Shown: one piece after another, positions 51,188 to 59,872 of the stretch
Layout of the letters: each line of letters opens with the position of its first letter
Numbering within the stretch: the stretch's first letter is position 1
NCBI RefSeq assembly: GCF_010367455.1
Contig: NZ_WRPR01000077.1
Coordinates: 1-64,000, forward strand
DNA: 64,000 nucleotides
Direction of reading: 5' to 3'
DNA from: Candidatus Laterigemmans baculatus
Lineage (GTDB): Bacteria; Planctomycetota; Planctomycetia; Pirellulales; Pirellulaceae
Notes under the pieces: model-generated
Database searches by the model: none
What the model was told of the DNA's origin: nothing
Seen by the model: the letters and a program-made list of their open reading frames with translations, nothing else
Translations under genes and position numbers: made by a program

Positions 51188-52381
51188 TCAGTCGGTCCAG
51201 CTCCAGTAGGGCCAGGGGCCGGGGCCGCTGGTGCCCGGGGGCTGTTCGATAAAGCCGCTGCTGAGGGCCAGCGAGACGAGGTCCCCGGAACCTTGGGTGG
51301 CGACCCTTTCCACAACTCCGTGGCCGGTGAGCCGAACCAGCCGAAACCAGTGCAGGGGCAGGGTCTTGGAGAGGGAGCCGTCGTCGCGGAGCTCGACCCG
51401 CGGGCGGCTGGGCATCCACGGATCGCAGTGGGCGATCCGCCGCAGCAGTGGGAGGCCGAAGCGTACGGTTCCGACCGCTGCGCTGACGGGGTTTCCGGGC
51501 AGCCCGAGAATCAACTGCTGCTCTGGGCCCACGGCACCGAAGATCGGCTTACCGGGGCGGATCGGGAGCTTATGAAAAATCTGCCGGCCGCCGGCTCGCT
51601 GGACCGCCGCCGGGACAAAGTCGTAGTCGCCCATCGAGACCCCGCCGGTCAGCAGGAGAGCGTCCGCATTTTGCAGCCCCCGCTCGACCGCCTCGCAGAT
51701 CCGCTCGAGTTCGTCGCGAACGTGCATCGCCGGGAGCAGTTCAAGCCATGGATGGGGGCGAAGCAGGGCTGCGAGCGTCGGGCCGTTGGAGTCGCGGAGC
51801 TGCCACGGCTGGACCGGTTCGTCGACGCGGAGAAGTTCGTCGCCGGTGACGATCGTCTGCACTCGCACCGGCCGGGAAACCTCGAGCGTGGCCGCGCCAA
51901 AGTTTGCTGCGGCGGCGATGCCTCCGGGGCTGAGCATGGAGCCAGAAGACAGAATCGTTGAACCGGCGGTGCTGTTCTCGCCCTGAAAGCGAATATGGCG
52001 TCCGGAGGGAAGTTCGCCGCTGGCGGCAATTTGAATTCGCTCGGGCTGTTCCGCGACATCCTCGCGGCGGAGCACTGCATCGCAGCCCAGTGGAACGACC
52101 GCCCCGGTGAAGATCCGGATCGCTTCGCCGGGGGAGGGAGTCGTCGGGGGAGGTGCTCCCGGGGTCGATTCGCCCGTGACCGCCAGCTCGGCGCCGGCCC
52201 GCAGGTCGCTGGCTCGCAGCGCATAGCCGTCCATTGCTGAGACGTTCGCGGCTGGACTGTCGCGATCGGCTCTCAGGTCGCTCCTGAGCACTCGACCCAC
52301 GGCGTCCGCTAGCGGCAACCGCATCGTGCCAGCGGTCCGTAAGCAAGCCGCGAGGTCGTCGATTACATCCAACGCGCTCAT
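51188..52381 (-). CDS. moeA: Molybdopterin molybdenumtransferase MoeA
   Basis: 397 residues. It inserts molybdate into adenylylated molybdopterin. Visible features: SPAANVSAMDGYALRASDL, FTGAVVPLGCDAVLRREDV, TIVTGDELLRVDEPVQPWQL, the MoCF-type motif ALLLTGGVSMGDYDFV, KPIFGAVG and LGLPGNPVSAAVGTVRF. Length is normal for MoeA. ATG 52381 overlaps the mobA stop by 4 bases (ATGA), so it is the third gene of a coupled cofactor operon. Confidence 0.94.
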   Translation of the reverse strand: MSALDVIDDLAACLRTAGTMRLPLADAVGRVLRSDLRADRDSPAANVSAMDGYALRASDLRAGAELAVTGESTPGAPPPTTPSPGEAIRIFTGAVVPLGCDAVLRREDVAEQPERIQIAASGELPSGRHIRFQGENSTAGSTILSSGSMLSPGGIAAAANFGAATLEVSRPVRVQTIVTGDELLRVDEPVQPWQLRDSNGPTLAALLRPHPWLELLPAMHVRDELERICEAVERGLQNADALLLTGGVSMGDYDFVPAAVQRAGGRQIFHKLPIRPGKPIFGAVGPEQQLILGLPGNPVSAAVGTVRFGLPLLRRIAHCDPWMPSRPRVELRDDGSLSKTLPLHWFRLVRLTGHGVVERVATQGSGDLVSLALSSGFIEQPPGTSGPGPWPYWSWTD

Positions 52382-53118
52382 GGGGTGCGCCCCGGTGCAG
52401 GAGGTGCAGGAGGTGCAGGAGGTGCAGGGTCGCTACAGAGTTGCTCGTACTCGGCTGGTGTATTCACGTTGGGAGAGGCCGCGGTGGGCAGGGAGTGGAG
52501 GTGATGCGGTTCCGCGGCGAGCCACCGCGTGAGGCTGCGGTCGCTGGCAGCGGCAAGGTGCTGGAGGGAAGCGAGCACTGTCCGGGGATAGATCGCGATC
52601 AGCGGTTCGCGGTGCTGGCCATCGAAGGTCCCGACGAGGGGCAGTTCGCGGGCGGCTGGAGCCTCGGAGGCATCTTCGCGGGTCTTGGCAAGTTCGCTAA
52701 ACGCCCTCTGCATCGACTTGAGATGGTCGCTGGTCAGGCAGGGCATATCGACCGGAGTTGCCAAGATCCCGGTCGCACCGGCTGCTGCCGCATGCTCCAA
52801 GGCCGCGACCAAACCCACAACCGGACCTGCCTTGGTGGGGTGGCCCGGGTCGGCGAGGGCGGTGACGGCTGGCTCACTCTGGAAGGGCGACTCGCTCTGG
52901 AAGGCTGGCTCGCTCTGGAATGCCGACTCGCTCTGGAAGGCTGGCGGGATTGTTTCCGTGCCCGAAAGAATGACGGGGCAGCCGAGGGCAAGCAACCGAG
53001 TGATCGCCTGTTCGAGGAAGGTGCCGCCAGCGGGATGCGGGAGCGCGGCCTTGTCGCGACCCATCCGCGACGATCGACCCCCGACCAGCACAACGCCCCA
53101 CAGCCTGGCGGAACTCAC
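52378..53118 (-). CDS. mobA: Molybdenum cofactor guanylyltransferase MobA
   Basis: 246 residues from GTG 53118, which overlaps the preceding stop (GTGA). The nucleotide-binding signature VVLVGGRSSRMGRDKAALP is at 9-27, and TPVDMPCLTSDHLKSM marks the metal-binding core. It transfers GMP to molybdopterin to form MGD. Two oddities: four tandem six-residue FQSE-type repeats (AFQSESAFQSEPAFQSES) inserted after strand 2, encoded by an 18 bp repeat near 52860-52935, and a PPAPPAPPAP tail. It lies between a CMD-type gene and moeA in an overlapping operon. Confidence 0.9.
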   Translation of the reverse strand: MSSARLWGVVLVGGRSSRMGRDKAALPHPAGGTFLEQAITRLLALGCPVILSGTETIPPAFQSESAFQSEPAFQSESPFQSEPAVTALADPGHPTKAGPVVGLVAALEHAAAAGATGILATPVDMPCLTSDHLKSMQRAFSELAKTREDASEAPAARELPLVGTFDGQHREPLIAIYPRTVLASLQHLAAASDRSLTRWLAAEPHHLHSLPTAASPNVNTPAEYEQLCSDPAPPAPPAPPAPGRTP

Positions 53119-53441
53119 GAGTCGCTTTTTTCGTTGGACTTCTGCAGCACGTCCTCGATCCAGGAACGGGCTCGCATCATTGTGGGGAAGCCGATCGTGG
53201 GGGCGGAGAGCAGGGCCAAGTGGCGGAGGTCCTCCGGCGTGCAGTCGGCTGCCAAGGCCTTGCGGCAGTGGGAGTGGGCGGCTCCTTCGAGACCGGCTCC
53301 GATCGAGATCGCCAGTTTCACGAGCGCGACCTCCCGCGGGGAAAGAGGCCCCGCCTGCCGCGCCTCTTCGCCAAACGACTCGTAAGCCCGCATGAAAGCC
53401 GGGTAGTCAGCGTGCATCTGCTGGTACGATTTCGGGATCAT
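53115..53441 (-). CDS. Carboxymuconolactone decarboxylase-family (AhpD-like) protein
   Basis: 108 residues from ATG 53441. Helical CMD fold: YQQMHADYPAFMRAYESF, LSPREVALVKLAISIGAGLE, AAHSHCRKALAADCTPEDL, LALLSAPTIGFPTMMRA. The usual CxxC of AhpD is reduced to one Cys (HSHCRKAL), so peroxidase-partner activity is doubtful. Being the first gene of the mobA-moeA operon suggests a link to molybdoenzyme metabolism, but no direct role is known to me. Confidence 0.86.
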   Translation of the reverse strand: MIPKSYQQMHADYPAFMRAYESFGEEARQAGPLSPREVALVKLAISIGAGLEGAAHSHCRKALAADCTPEDLRHLALLSAPTIGFPTMMRARSWIEDVLQKSNEKSDS

Positions 53442-53530
53442 CGACGGCGAGCTCAGGGGAATGGGGAGATGGCAGGATTGGAAAAGGGCTGTGATCCCAA
53501 TTGATCGTGACCCCAATTGGTCCTATCCAG

Positions 53531-55084
53531 CTAGGGAGTGGAGGAGGCGGTTTGGAGGGCTTCGATGATCCCCGCCAGCGTCGCCTCAGTGGCTTCGGCC
53601 GCCGGAGCGAAGCCGAGGCGGCGAAGCGTTGCGGAGGTCAGGGGGCTGATCGAGACCAGCCGTGTCTGGTGCAGCGCGTCGCCGAACATGTTCACCAGCG
53701 ATTCGGCGATGCCGCTGCTGGTCACGGTCGTCCAGCCGATCCTTCCGGCGGCCATCGCGTCGTGAACAACCGGATCGGCTGCGAGGACGTCGCGGTGCTG
53801 GTAGGTGACGACTTCGGTCACTTCGGCACCGGCGCGGCGGAGGTTTTCGGGCAGCGCTTCGCGGCCGCGGCTCGCGCGGGGCAGGAGCACCGAGCGACCC
53901 GCGACCGCTTTGGCAAGCGTCGCCGCCAGCCCTTCGGCGACGAAGGTCTCTGGCACGTAGTCGGCTCGCAGATGGTACCGCGCAAGCGCCTCGGCGGTCT
54001 TCGTGCCGACGGCCGCAAGCGTGCAGGAGCCGAGGGCCCGCACGTCCTTGCCGAGAGCGAAGATCCGCTGCAGGAAGTAAGCGACGCCATTGCAGCTGCT
54101 GAAGGCGACGCAGTCGAACTCGCCGAGTCGTTCGATCGCCGCGTCGACCGCGGTCCAGTCCTCCGGCGGATCGATCGTAATCGCTGGCTGGAGGAGGACC
54201 TCCGCCCCGAGCCTGCGAAGCGGGGCGGCGAGCTCTTCCGCCTGGTCCGTCGCTCGCGTGACGAGAACGCTCGTGCCGAACAGCGGACGCGAGTCGAACC
54301 ACGACATCGTTGCCGCCAACTCGGTCACGGCTCCGACGATCACGATCACCGGCGGGCGCAATCGCGACGCGGGAGTCAGCCGCGAAGCGACCTCATCCAG
54401 CCGGCAGTGGATCGTTTGCTGGTCGGGCAGACTGCAGCGGCGGAGGATCGCCGCCGGGGTCTCGGGTGGTTTGCCAGCGGAGAGCAGGGCCGAGGTCCAC
54501 GTCTCGGCGGTCGTCACCCCCATGTAAATCACGAGCGTTCCCGGAAACCGGGCCAGCGCCTCCCAGTCGAGTGCCGATTCGGTCTTGCTCGGCTCCTCGT
54601 GTCCGGTCACCAGGGCGACCGCTGAGGCCAGCCCGCGATGCGTCACCGGAATTCCGGCGTAGGAACCGGCAGCCAGTGCCGCGGTGATGCCGGGGACGAT
54701 CTCTAACGGAATCTCGGCCGCTCGCAGCGCCGCGACCTCTTCGGCCGTTCGAGCAAAGACCGCCGGGTCGCCCCCTTTGAGACGGACGACCGCCCGGCCG
54801 CTGCGGGCGTGGCGGAGCATCTCGTCGATGATCTCTTCCTGCTGCCAGATGCGGCTCTGGCCATGTTTGCCGACGCAGATGTGTTCGGCACCGGGAGCGT
54901 GGCGGAGTAGCGCTTGATTGCTCAGGCCGTCGTAGAGCACTACGTCGGCCTGGCCAAGCACCTCGGCCCCGCGGAGCGTCAACAGGCCCGGATCGCCCGG
55001 ACCGGCACCCACGAGATAGACGATTCCGCGGGGATGCTCCGAAGGGCCGCGGGGCAACGAGACGGGTCGGGAAGAGGCGGGCAT
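53531..55084 (-). CDS. cobA/hemD: Uroporphyrinogen-III C-methyltransferase fused to uroporphyrinogen-III synthase
   Basis: 517 residues from ATG 55084 (MPASSRPVSLPRG); an upstream in-frame extension reads as non-coding. Residues about 20-265 are SUMT: VYLVGAGPGDPGLLTLRGAE, VRLKGGDPAVFARTAEE, PGITAALAAGSYAGIPVTHR, LVIYMGVTTAETW. Residues about 275-517 are HemD: VLVTRATDQAEELAAPLRRL, DCVAFSSCNGVAYFLQRIF, TVTSSGIAESLVNMFGDAL. The protein closes the tetrapyrrole ring and then methylates it towards sirohaem/cobalamin. It is single-gene, divergent from rpsT. Confidence 0.95.
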   Translation of the reverse strand: MPASSRPVSLPRGPSEHPRGIVYLVGAGPGDPGLLTLRGAEVLGQADVVLYDGLSNQALLRHAPGAEHICVGKHGQSRIWQQEEIIDEMLRHARSGRAVVRLKGGDPAVFARTAEEVAALRAAEIPLEIVPGITAALAAGSYAGIPVTHRGLASAVALVTGHEEPSKTESALDWEALARFPGTLVIYMGVTTAETWTSALLSAGKPPETPAAILRRCSLPDQQTIHCRLDEVASRLTPASRLRPPVIVIVGAVTELAATMSWFDSRPLFGTSVLVTRATDQAEELAAPLRRLGAEVLLQPAITIDPPEDWTAVDAAIERLGEFDCVAFSSCNGVAYFLQRIFALGKDVRALGSCTLAAVGTKTAEALARYHLRADYVPETFVAEGLAATLAKAVAGRSVLLPRASRGREALPENLRRAGAEVTEVVTYQHRDVLAADPVVHDAMAAGRIGWTTVTSSGIAESLVNMFGDALHQTRLVSISPLTSATLRRLGFAPAAEATEATLAGIIEALQTASSTP

Positions 55085-55251
55085 GCGGTGAATCGGACTG
55101 CAGCGGTCAAAATGCGGCGAGCGCGGAAGGCAGGAGCGCAAATATCGCAGATCGGGGGAGATTCCGGGAGCGGTTCGAAACACCGCTGGACAAGAAACCC
55201 GGGGCTTGGCATACTCTGCGATTCGCACTAATTGTCCACGACAGTAGCGGT

Positions 55252-55268
55252 CCTTTCCCGCGGAAAGG
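55252..55268. promoter_or_regulatory. Short palindrome in the rpsT leader/promoter region
   Basis: CCTTTCC-CGC-GGAAAGG, a perfect 7 bp stem with a 3 base loop, 50 bp upstream of the S20 start. TATATTC at about 55281-55287 could be a -10 element. It may be an operator or a leader hairpin; autoregulation by S20 is a guess. Confidence 0.4.
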
Positions 55269-55318
55269 AGTCGCGATTCGTATATTCTCTCTCCCTCAAG
55301 TTTATTTTTGCTGTCACG

Positions 55319-55600
55319 ATGCCGAATTCAGCGAGCGCTAAGAAAGACCTGCGTCAGAATCAAACCCGCCGGATGCACAACCGAGCGGTTCGGAGCGTGA
55401 TGCGCCGCCAGGTCGGAGCGGTCCGGGCTGCGGTGAAGGCCGGGGATATTGAGAAAGCCGAAGCCGAATTCCGCTTGGCCGCTAAGCGGCTCGACAAGGC
55501 GGGTGCGAAGCGGATCATTCACCCGAACGTCGCCGATCGCACCAAAAGCCGCTTGCAGCACCTGATCAAAGCCGCCAAGACGGCCACCGCCGCCAGCTGA
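55319..55600 (+). CDS. rpsT: 30S ribosomal protein S20
   Basis: 93 residues starting MPNSASAKKDLRQNQTRRMH, the canonical S20 N-terminus, followed by two long basic helices (NRAVRSVMRRQVGAVRAAVK and ADRTKSRLQHLIKAAKTATA). It binds 16S rRNA early in 30S assembly. ATG 55319 has no obvious Shine-Dalgarno site. A strong terminator follows at 55642. Confidence 0.97.
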   Translation: MPNSASAKKDLRQNQTRRMHNRAVRSVMRRQVGAVRAAVKAGDIEKAEAEFRLAAKRLDKAGAKRIIHPNVADRTKSRLQHLIKAAKTATAAS

Positions 55601-55641
55601 GCGAAGGGCTTTCTCGCAGCCAGCAATTTGAACCAAGAAAG

Positions 55642-55673
55642 AAACCCCGGGGCAGTGAGCTCCGGGGTTTTTT
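55642..55673 (+). terminator. Rho-independent terminator after rpsT
   Basis: AAACCCCGG (55642-55650) pairs with CCGGGGTTT (55662-55670) around an 11 base loop and continues into a T-run. It is the clearest intrinsic terminator in the window. Confidence 0.93.
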
Positions 55674-55684
55674 CGTGGGCTGCT

Positions 55685-55753
55685 CATAGTCGCCTTTCGC
55701 TCCGCGAAAGTAGCGTTTCTCCGCAACTTTCGCGGAGCGAAAGGCGACTATGG
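55685..55753. repeat. REPIN: inverted REP pair between rpsT and the oxidoreductase gene
   Basis: Inverted unit about 55685-55716 and direct unit about 55721-55753, both with perfect GCGAAAG/CTTTCGC stems. The flanking genes are convergent. Confidence 0.9.
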
Positions 55754-55798
55754 CACGTCAGCCTGGAAAGGCTGACGTACTTTTGGCTCGGGGGTGCT

Positions 55799-57301
55799 TT
55801 AGACGGCGTCGGCCGTCGGGCACTCGAAGCCTTTGCGATACTCGCGGGTGAGCATCGGGTTGGCTTGCGGAGCGTTGGTGAAGACTTCCCGCTTCGGATC
55901 GAAGGCGAGCTGGACGCCGAGCGACAGCGGGTACCGCTCGAGGTCGACGCCGTTGTCGCGAAGGTGCCGAACGGTCCGGGCGAGGGTCTCGCCGTTGTCG
56001 TCGCGGCTCTTGACCTTGCTGATCACCGACTCGAGCTCGTCGACCGAGACCTTGTTCTCCTCACCGAGGTAGTAGGAGATGTTTCCAAGGTGGCTCATTC
56101 CGGCCGAGAGGTGTCCGTCGCGAGCGGTCGCAAACTGATCCGACGGATCGCGGCTGTAGCAGGCATCGAGGAAGTTGCCAAAGTGGTCGCCGCCACCTTT
56201 GAATTCCTTGATGACGTTCATGTCCTTGTCGTAGGCAACGCACTCCGAGTAGGTCTTCTGGACCAAGTAGCCGTCGGATCCGTAGAAGATGACTCCGACC
56301 TTGTTGCCCTTGGGGCCGAACATTTGGTTGATCTGTTCGTCCGCCGAGTTGTCGACGTCGAGGCCGCGGGTTTCGAACACGATCGTCTTGTCGCCGTAGT
56401 CGTAGATCGTGACTTCGGTGTTCGCCGTGTCGCCAGCGTCGACGTAGTTGGGGTCTTTCCGCTCGGCCTTGTAGCCGAGCCGGCCGCCGTAGCTGATGAT
56501 GTTCCGCGGGTGCTCTTCGATTCCCAAGCCCCAGCGGGCGATGTCGGTCTGGTGCGGGCCTTGGTTGCCCAGGTCTCCGTTGCCGTAGAGACGCTGCCAG
56601 TGCCAATCGTAGTGGAACCGTTCGCGGGTCGAGCGGGGATCGGTGTAGGGGGCCGGTCCGCTCCAGAGATTGAAGTCGACCGCGGCGGGGATCGGGTAAT
56701 CGCCGAGCGGGCCGATCGACTTGCGGCGTTTGTAGCACAGGCCGCGAGCGAACTTGACTTCGCCGATGCCGCCGTTGTTCAGGAACTCGACCGCGTCGCG
56801 AACCGCCGCGCTCGAGCGACATTGGGTGCCGACTTGGCAGATCCGCTTGTACTTCTTCGCGGCCGCGACGAGCGCCGAACCTTCGGCGATGTTGTGGCTG
56901 ATCGGCTTCTCGATGTAGGCATCTTTGCCCGCTTGCATGGCCCACACGCCACACAGGGCGTGCCAGTGGTTCGGCGTCGCGGTGCTGATCGCGTCGATCG
57001 ACGGGTCGTCCAGGACGCGCCGCATGTCGGCCAGGACCAGCGGACGCTTGCCTTGCTGCTTCTCGATCGCGTCGGCCGAGCGGGCGGCGTGCGTTTCGTC
57101 GACGTCGACGATCGCCCGGATCTCGCTCCGCGGATCTTGGAGGAACGCCGACATGTGCGACTGTCCCCGGCCGCCGGTGCCGATGATCGCCACGCCCAAT
57201 TTTTCGTTCGGCGACTGTGCCCACACGCGACTGCTGGCCGAGAGTGCGAGAGCCGCTCCAGCGGAGGTGCCGAGAAAATGGCGACGATTCAGTTGGGTCA
57301 T
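55799..57301 (-). CDS. Gfo/Idh/MocA-family oxidoreductase, Tat-exported
   Basis: 500 residues from ATG 57301. Twin-arginine leader MTQLNRRHFLGTSAGAALAL. Nucleotide-binding fold: KLGVAIIGTGGRGQSHMSAF (near 37-56), the GFO/IDH/MocA signature DAYIEKPISHNIAEG and TQCRSSAAVRDAVEFLNN, then the C-terminal substrate domain (DFNLWSGPAPYTDPR, HYDWHWQRLYGNGDLGNQGP, HQTDIARWGLGIEEHP). Such Tat-dependent members are highly expanded in planctomycetes and probably oxidise or reduce a sugar derivative. The substrate is unknown. A single-gene unit. Confidence 0.93.
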   Translation of the reverse strand: MTQLNRRHFLGTSAGAALALSASSRVWAQSPNEKLGVAIIGTGGRGQSHMSAFLQDPRSEIRAIVDVDETHAARSADAIEKQQGKRPLVLADMRRVLDDPSIDAISTATPNHWHALCGVWAMQAGKDAYIEKPISHNIAEGSALVAAAKKYKRICQVGTQCRSSAAVRDAVEFLNNGGIGEVKFARGLCYKRRKSIGPLGDYPIPAAVDFNLWSGPAPYTDPRSTRERFHYDWHWQRLYGNGDLGNQGPHQTDIARWGLGIEEHPRNIISYGGRLGYKAERKDPNYVDAGDTANTEVTIYDYGDKTIVFETRGLDVDNSADEQINQMFGPKGNKVGVIFYGSDGYLVQKTYSECVAYDKDMNVIKEFKGGGDHFGNFLDACYSRDPSDQFATARDGHLSAGMSHLGNISYYLGEENKVSVDELESVISKVKSRDDNGETLARTVRHLRDNGVDLERYPLSLGVQLAFDPKREVFTNAPQANPMLTREYRKGFECPTADAV

Positions 57302-57486
57302 AGGATTTCCTGGGAGGGCCAAGAAGGAACTGAAGAGCGCTTCGTGAGTACGACAGTGCTCGTGAGGCGGGTCCGACGAAGGTTTGGTCGGCTGGGTAAA
57401 GTATAGCAGAAGCCGGTCGCTCACGAGTACTTCCCCCTCAGCCCGAAGGGCTCCAGCATCACAGCCCAGGGCGTCGCTTTCACCGG

Positions 57487-57528
57487 CCCTCCCCGCTCGT
57501 TCCTCGCGACCCTCCCGGGGGGTGGGTG
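57487..57528. repeat. Fragment of the GGGAGGGT/GCGAGGAACGAGC element interior
   Basis: CCCTCCCCGCTCGTTCCTCG then CGACCCTCCCGGGGGGTGGG, matching the interior of the 1838-2016 element, without its terminal repeats. Confidence 0.8.
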
Positions 57529-57569
57529 TCGGGGGTGCTTCTCCTGGCCGATGCCTGGGGGGCGGGGTC

Positions 57570-59057
57570 TCAGAGGCCGAGGCGGGCGTGGGTCAGCTCG
57601 ATCGCGGCCATCATGCCTCTCGCCTTGTTGACCGTCTCGTCGTACTCGGCGTCCGGATTGCTGTCGGCGACCACGCCGCAGCCGGCTTGCACATCGTAGG
57701 TTTGATCGTGGACGACGATCGTGCGGAGGGCGATGCAGGTGTCCATATTGCCGCGATAATCGATGTAGCCGACCGCGCCGCCATAGGGGCCGCGGCGATG
57801 TGGTTCGACTTCATCGATGACTTGCATCGCCCGGACTTTCGGAGCTCCCGAGACGGTGCCGGCCGGGAGGCAGGCTTTGAGGGCGTCGAAGGCATCGAGT
57901 CCTTCGCGGAGTTTGCCGCGGACTTCGCTGCTGATGTGCATCACGTGGCTGTATCGCTCGATCACCATTACTTCGGTCAGCTCGACCGTGCCGAAGCGGG
58001 CGACGCGGCCGACGTCGTTGCGGCCCAGGTCGACCAGCATCACGTGTTCGGCTCGCTCCTTGGGATCGGAGAGCAGTTCCCGTTCGAGCGCTTGGTCTCG
58101 TTCCTCGGTCGCCCCGCGGGGCCGAGTGCCGGCGAGCGGGCGGACCGTCACGACCGAATCGACGACGCGGCACATGATCTCCGGCGAGCAGCCGATCAAT
58201 TCGCACTCGGGCGTCCGCAGGAAGAACATGAAGGGGCTCGGGTTCACCACGCGGAGCGAGCGGTAGACCTCGAGCGGGGCGACCGGCGAGCGGACCGAAA
58301 ACCGCTGGCTCGGAACGACCTGGAAAATGTCGCCCGCGCGGATGTATTCGATGCATTTGCGAACCGCTGCGGTGAACGTTTCGCGCGTGAAGTTCGAAGT
58401 CACCTCGAGCGGCGTTTGGGGAGCCGCTTCGAGATCGGCCGTCTGCAGTCCGGGGATCGGCTGCGAAAGCCGCTCGACGATTTGGTCGACTCGGCGGCAG
58501 GCGTCGCGGCGGGCTTCGGCTGCACTGGCGAAGTCGGCCACGCGGCTCAGGGCGACCACGGTCATCGTCTTGGTGACGTTGTCGAACACGACGACCGTGT
58601 GATAGAGCGAGAAATCGAGGTCCGGGAGCTGGCGATCGTCCCGCGGGGCATCGGGAAGATGCTCGGCGTAGCGGACGACGTCGTAGCCGGCATATCCGAC
58701 CGCTCCGCCGATGAACGGCGGCAGCCCCTCGAAGTGGGCCACGCGATGGGCCAGCAGCGAGCGGAAGTGCTCCAGCGGATTGGCTTGGGTGGTCGTCTCG
58801 GTTTCGGATCCGCGGGTGATCGAAACCTGGTCCCCCCGGGCGGCGTAGCGAAGCACCGGGTCGACCGCGAGAATGCTGAAGCGACCGACTTTCTCGCCCC
58901 CAACGACGCTTTCAAAGAGGCACGCCGGGCCGCCGTCATCGAGCAGCGTGAAGGCGCTGACCGGTGTCAGCGAGTCGCTGAACAGGCGCCGGTAGACGGG
59001 GACATAGTCGTGCTCGGCAGCGGCTTGGGCGAAGGTGTCCGGGTCGGGCAGGTGCAT
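57570..59057 (-). CDS. trpE: Anthranilate synthase component I
   Basis: 495 residues. It converts chorismate with ammonia to anthranilate, the first committed step to tryptophan. N-domain carries the feedback region (CLFESVVGGEKVGRFSILAV, corresponding to the LLES site). The chorismate-binding domain is complete: AAVRKCIEYIRAGDIFQVVP, ECELIGCSPEIMCRV, RPLAGTRPRG, HVMLVDLGRNDVGRV, ACLPAGTVSGAPKVRAMQVI and MDTCIALRTIVV, GCGVVADSNPDAEYDETVNK. ATG 59057. No other trp gene adjoins; it is divergent from mcsA. Confidence 0.96.
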   Translation of the reverse strand: MHLPDPDTFAQAAAEHDYVPVYRRLFSDSLTPVSAFTLLDDGGPACLFESVVGGEKVGRFSILAVDPVLRYAARGDQVSITRGSETETTTQANPLEHFRSLLAHRVAHFEGLPPFIGGAVGYAGYDVVRYAEHLPDAPRDDRQLPDLDFSLYHTVVVFDNVTKTMTVVALSRVADFASAAEARRDACRRVDQIVERLSQPIPGLQTADLEAAPQTPLEVTSNFTRETFTAAVRKCIEYIRAGDIFQVVPSQRFSVRSPVAPLEVYRSLRVVNPSPFMFFLRTPECELIGCSPEIMCRVVDSVVTVRPLAGTRPRGATEERDQALERELLSDPKERAEHVMLVDLGRNDVGRVARFGTVELTEVMVIERYSHVMHISSEVRGKLREGLDAFDALKACLPAGTVSGAPKVRAMQVIDEVEPHRRGPYGGAVGYIDYRGNMDTCIALRTIVVHDQTYDVQAGCGVVADSNPDAEYDETVNKARGMMAAIELTHARLGL

Positions 59058-59217
59058 CGGCTTGGTCGGATGGCGGATTGCGTGAGGCGATTCGAGCGGA
59101 GGGCCGCGCAGCTTGACAGGTCGGGGCCCACCGTTAGAATCGCCGAGATACTCTTACTTCTTTAATTACAATGGTTTAGGACGATTTGGTCGGTGCGACC
59201 AGGGGGCTGCTGCGGCG

Positions 59218-59802
59218 ATGAAATGCCAGCATTGCGAGAAGCCGGCGACGTTCCATATTACCGAGCTGACCGAGCCGACGGGGCCTCAGATTCTCCATCT
59301 GTGCGAGGAGCACGCGCGGGGGTACCTGACCCAGGAGGCGGCGAGTCCGGCGGCTTCGGTCGCCGGGGTGCTCGCCAAACAGCTCAAGCTGGGGCAGACG
59401 GCCGACGAGTTGGCCAAGCTCGATCAGAAGGAATGTCCGGTCTGCGGAATCACCTTTTACGATTTCCGCAACGCCGGGCGGCTCGGCTGCCCGTATGATT
59501 ACACCGCCTTCGAGAAAGATTTGGTCCCCTTGCTGGTCAATATTCACGACGCCCAGGCGCACCGAGGCAAGCGGCCCCGCCGCTTAGCTCCTTCGGCCGA
59601 TCGGCAAGCCGAGTTGATTCGCTTGCGGCGAGACATGGAAGAGGCGATCGAGCGGGAGGATTACGAGCGGGCTTCGGAGGTCCGCGATAAGATTCGAGGG
59701 CTCGAAGCTCGAGAGGGTTCGGGCGGGGGCGAAACATCGGGCGGGGGTGGGCAAGCGGGCGGGCAGCCGCCAGCGGCGGGCGGCGGAGAAGCGGCCGACT
59801 GA
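59218..59802 (+). CDS. mcsA: McsA, activator of protein-arginine kinase
   Basis: 194 residues from ATG 59218. Zinc-finger-like elements KCQHCEKPATFHI, HLCEEHARGY, ECPVCGITFYDF and LGCPYDYTAF; then a UVR motif (LRRDMEEAIEREDYERASEV) typical of McsA and UvrB/C. The Gly-rich tail (GGGETSGGGGQAGGQPPAAG) is unusual. McsA binds and activates McsB. The mcsB start is 70 bp downstream, so the two are cotranscribed. Confidence 0.9.
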   Translation: MKCQHCEKPATFHITELTEPTGPQILHLCEEHARGYLTQEAASPAASVAGVLAKQLKLGQTADELAKLDQKECPVCGITFYDFRNAGRLGCPYDYTAFEKDLVPLLVNIHDAQAHRGKRPRRLAPSADRQAELIRLRRDMEEAIEREDYERASEVRDKIRGLEAREGSGGGETSGGGGQAGGQPPAAGGGEAAD

Positions 59803-59872
59803 CGCGAAGCGCTGCAGGACCCCTAAACTGAGACTGAAGTCACCGCCGCGGCGGGGAATCGAGGAAGCGTAA

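Noticed and set aside
55252-55268. Riboswitch upstream of rpsT or cobA/hemD
   Set aside because: Only one short hairpin is visible; no cobalamin or other riboswitch core could be recognised in the 234 bp between the divergent genes.
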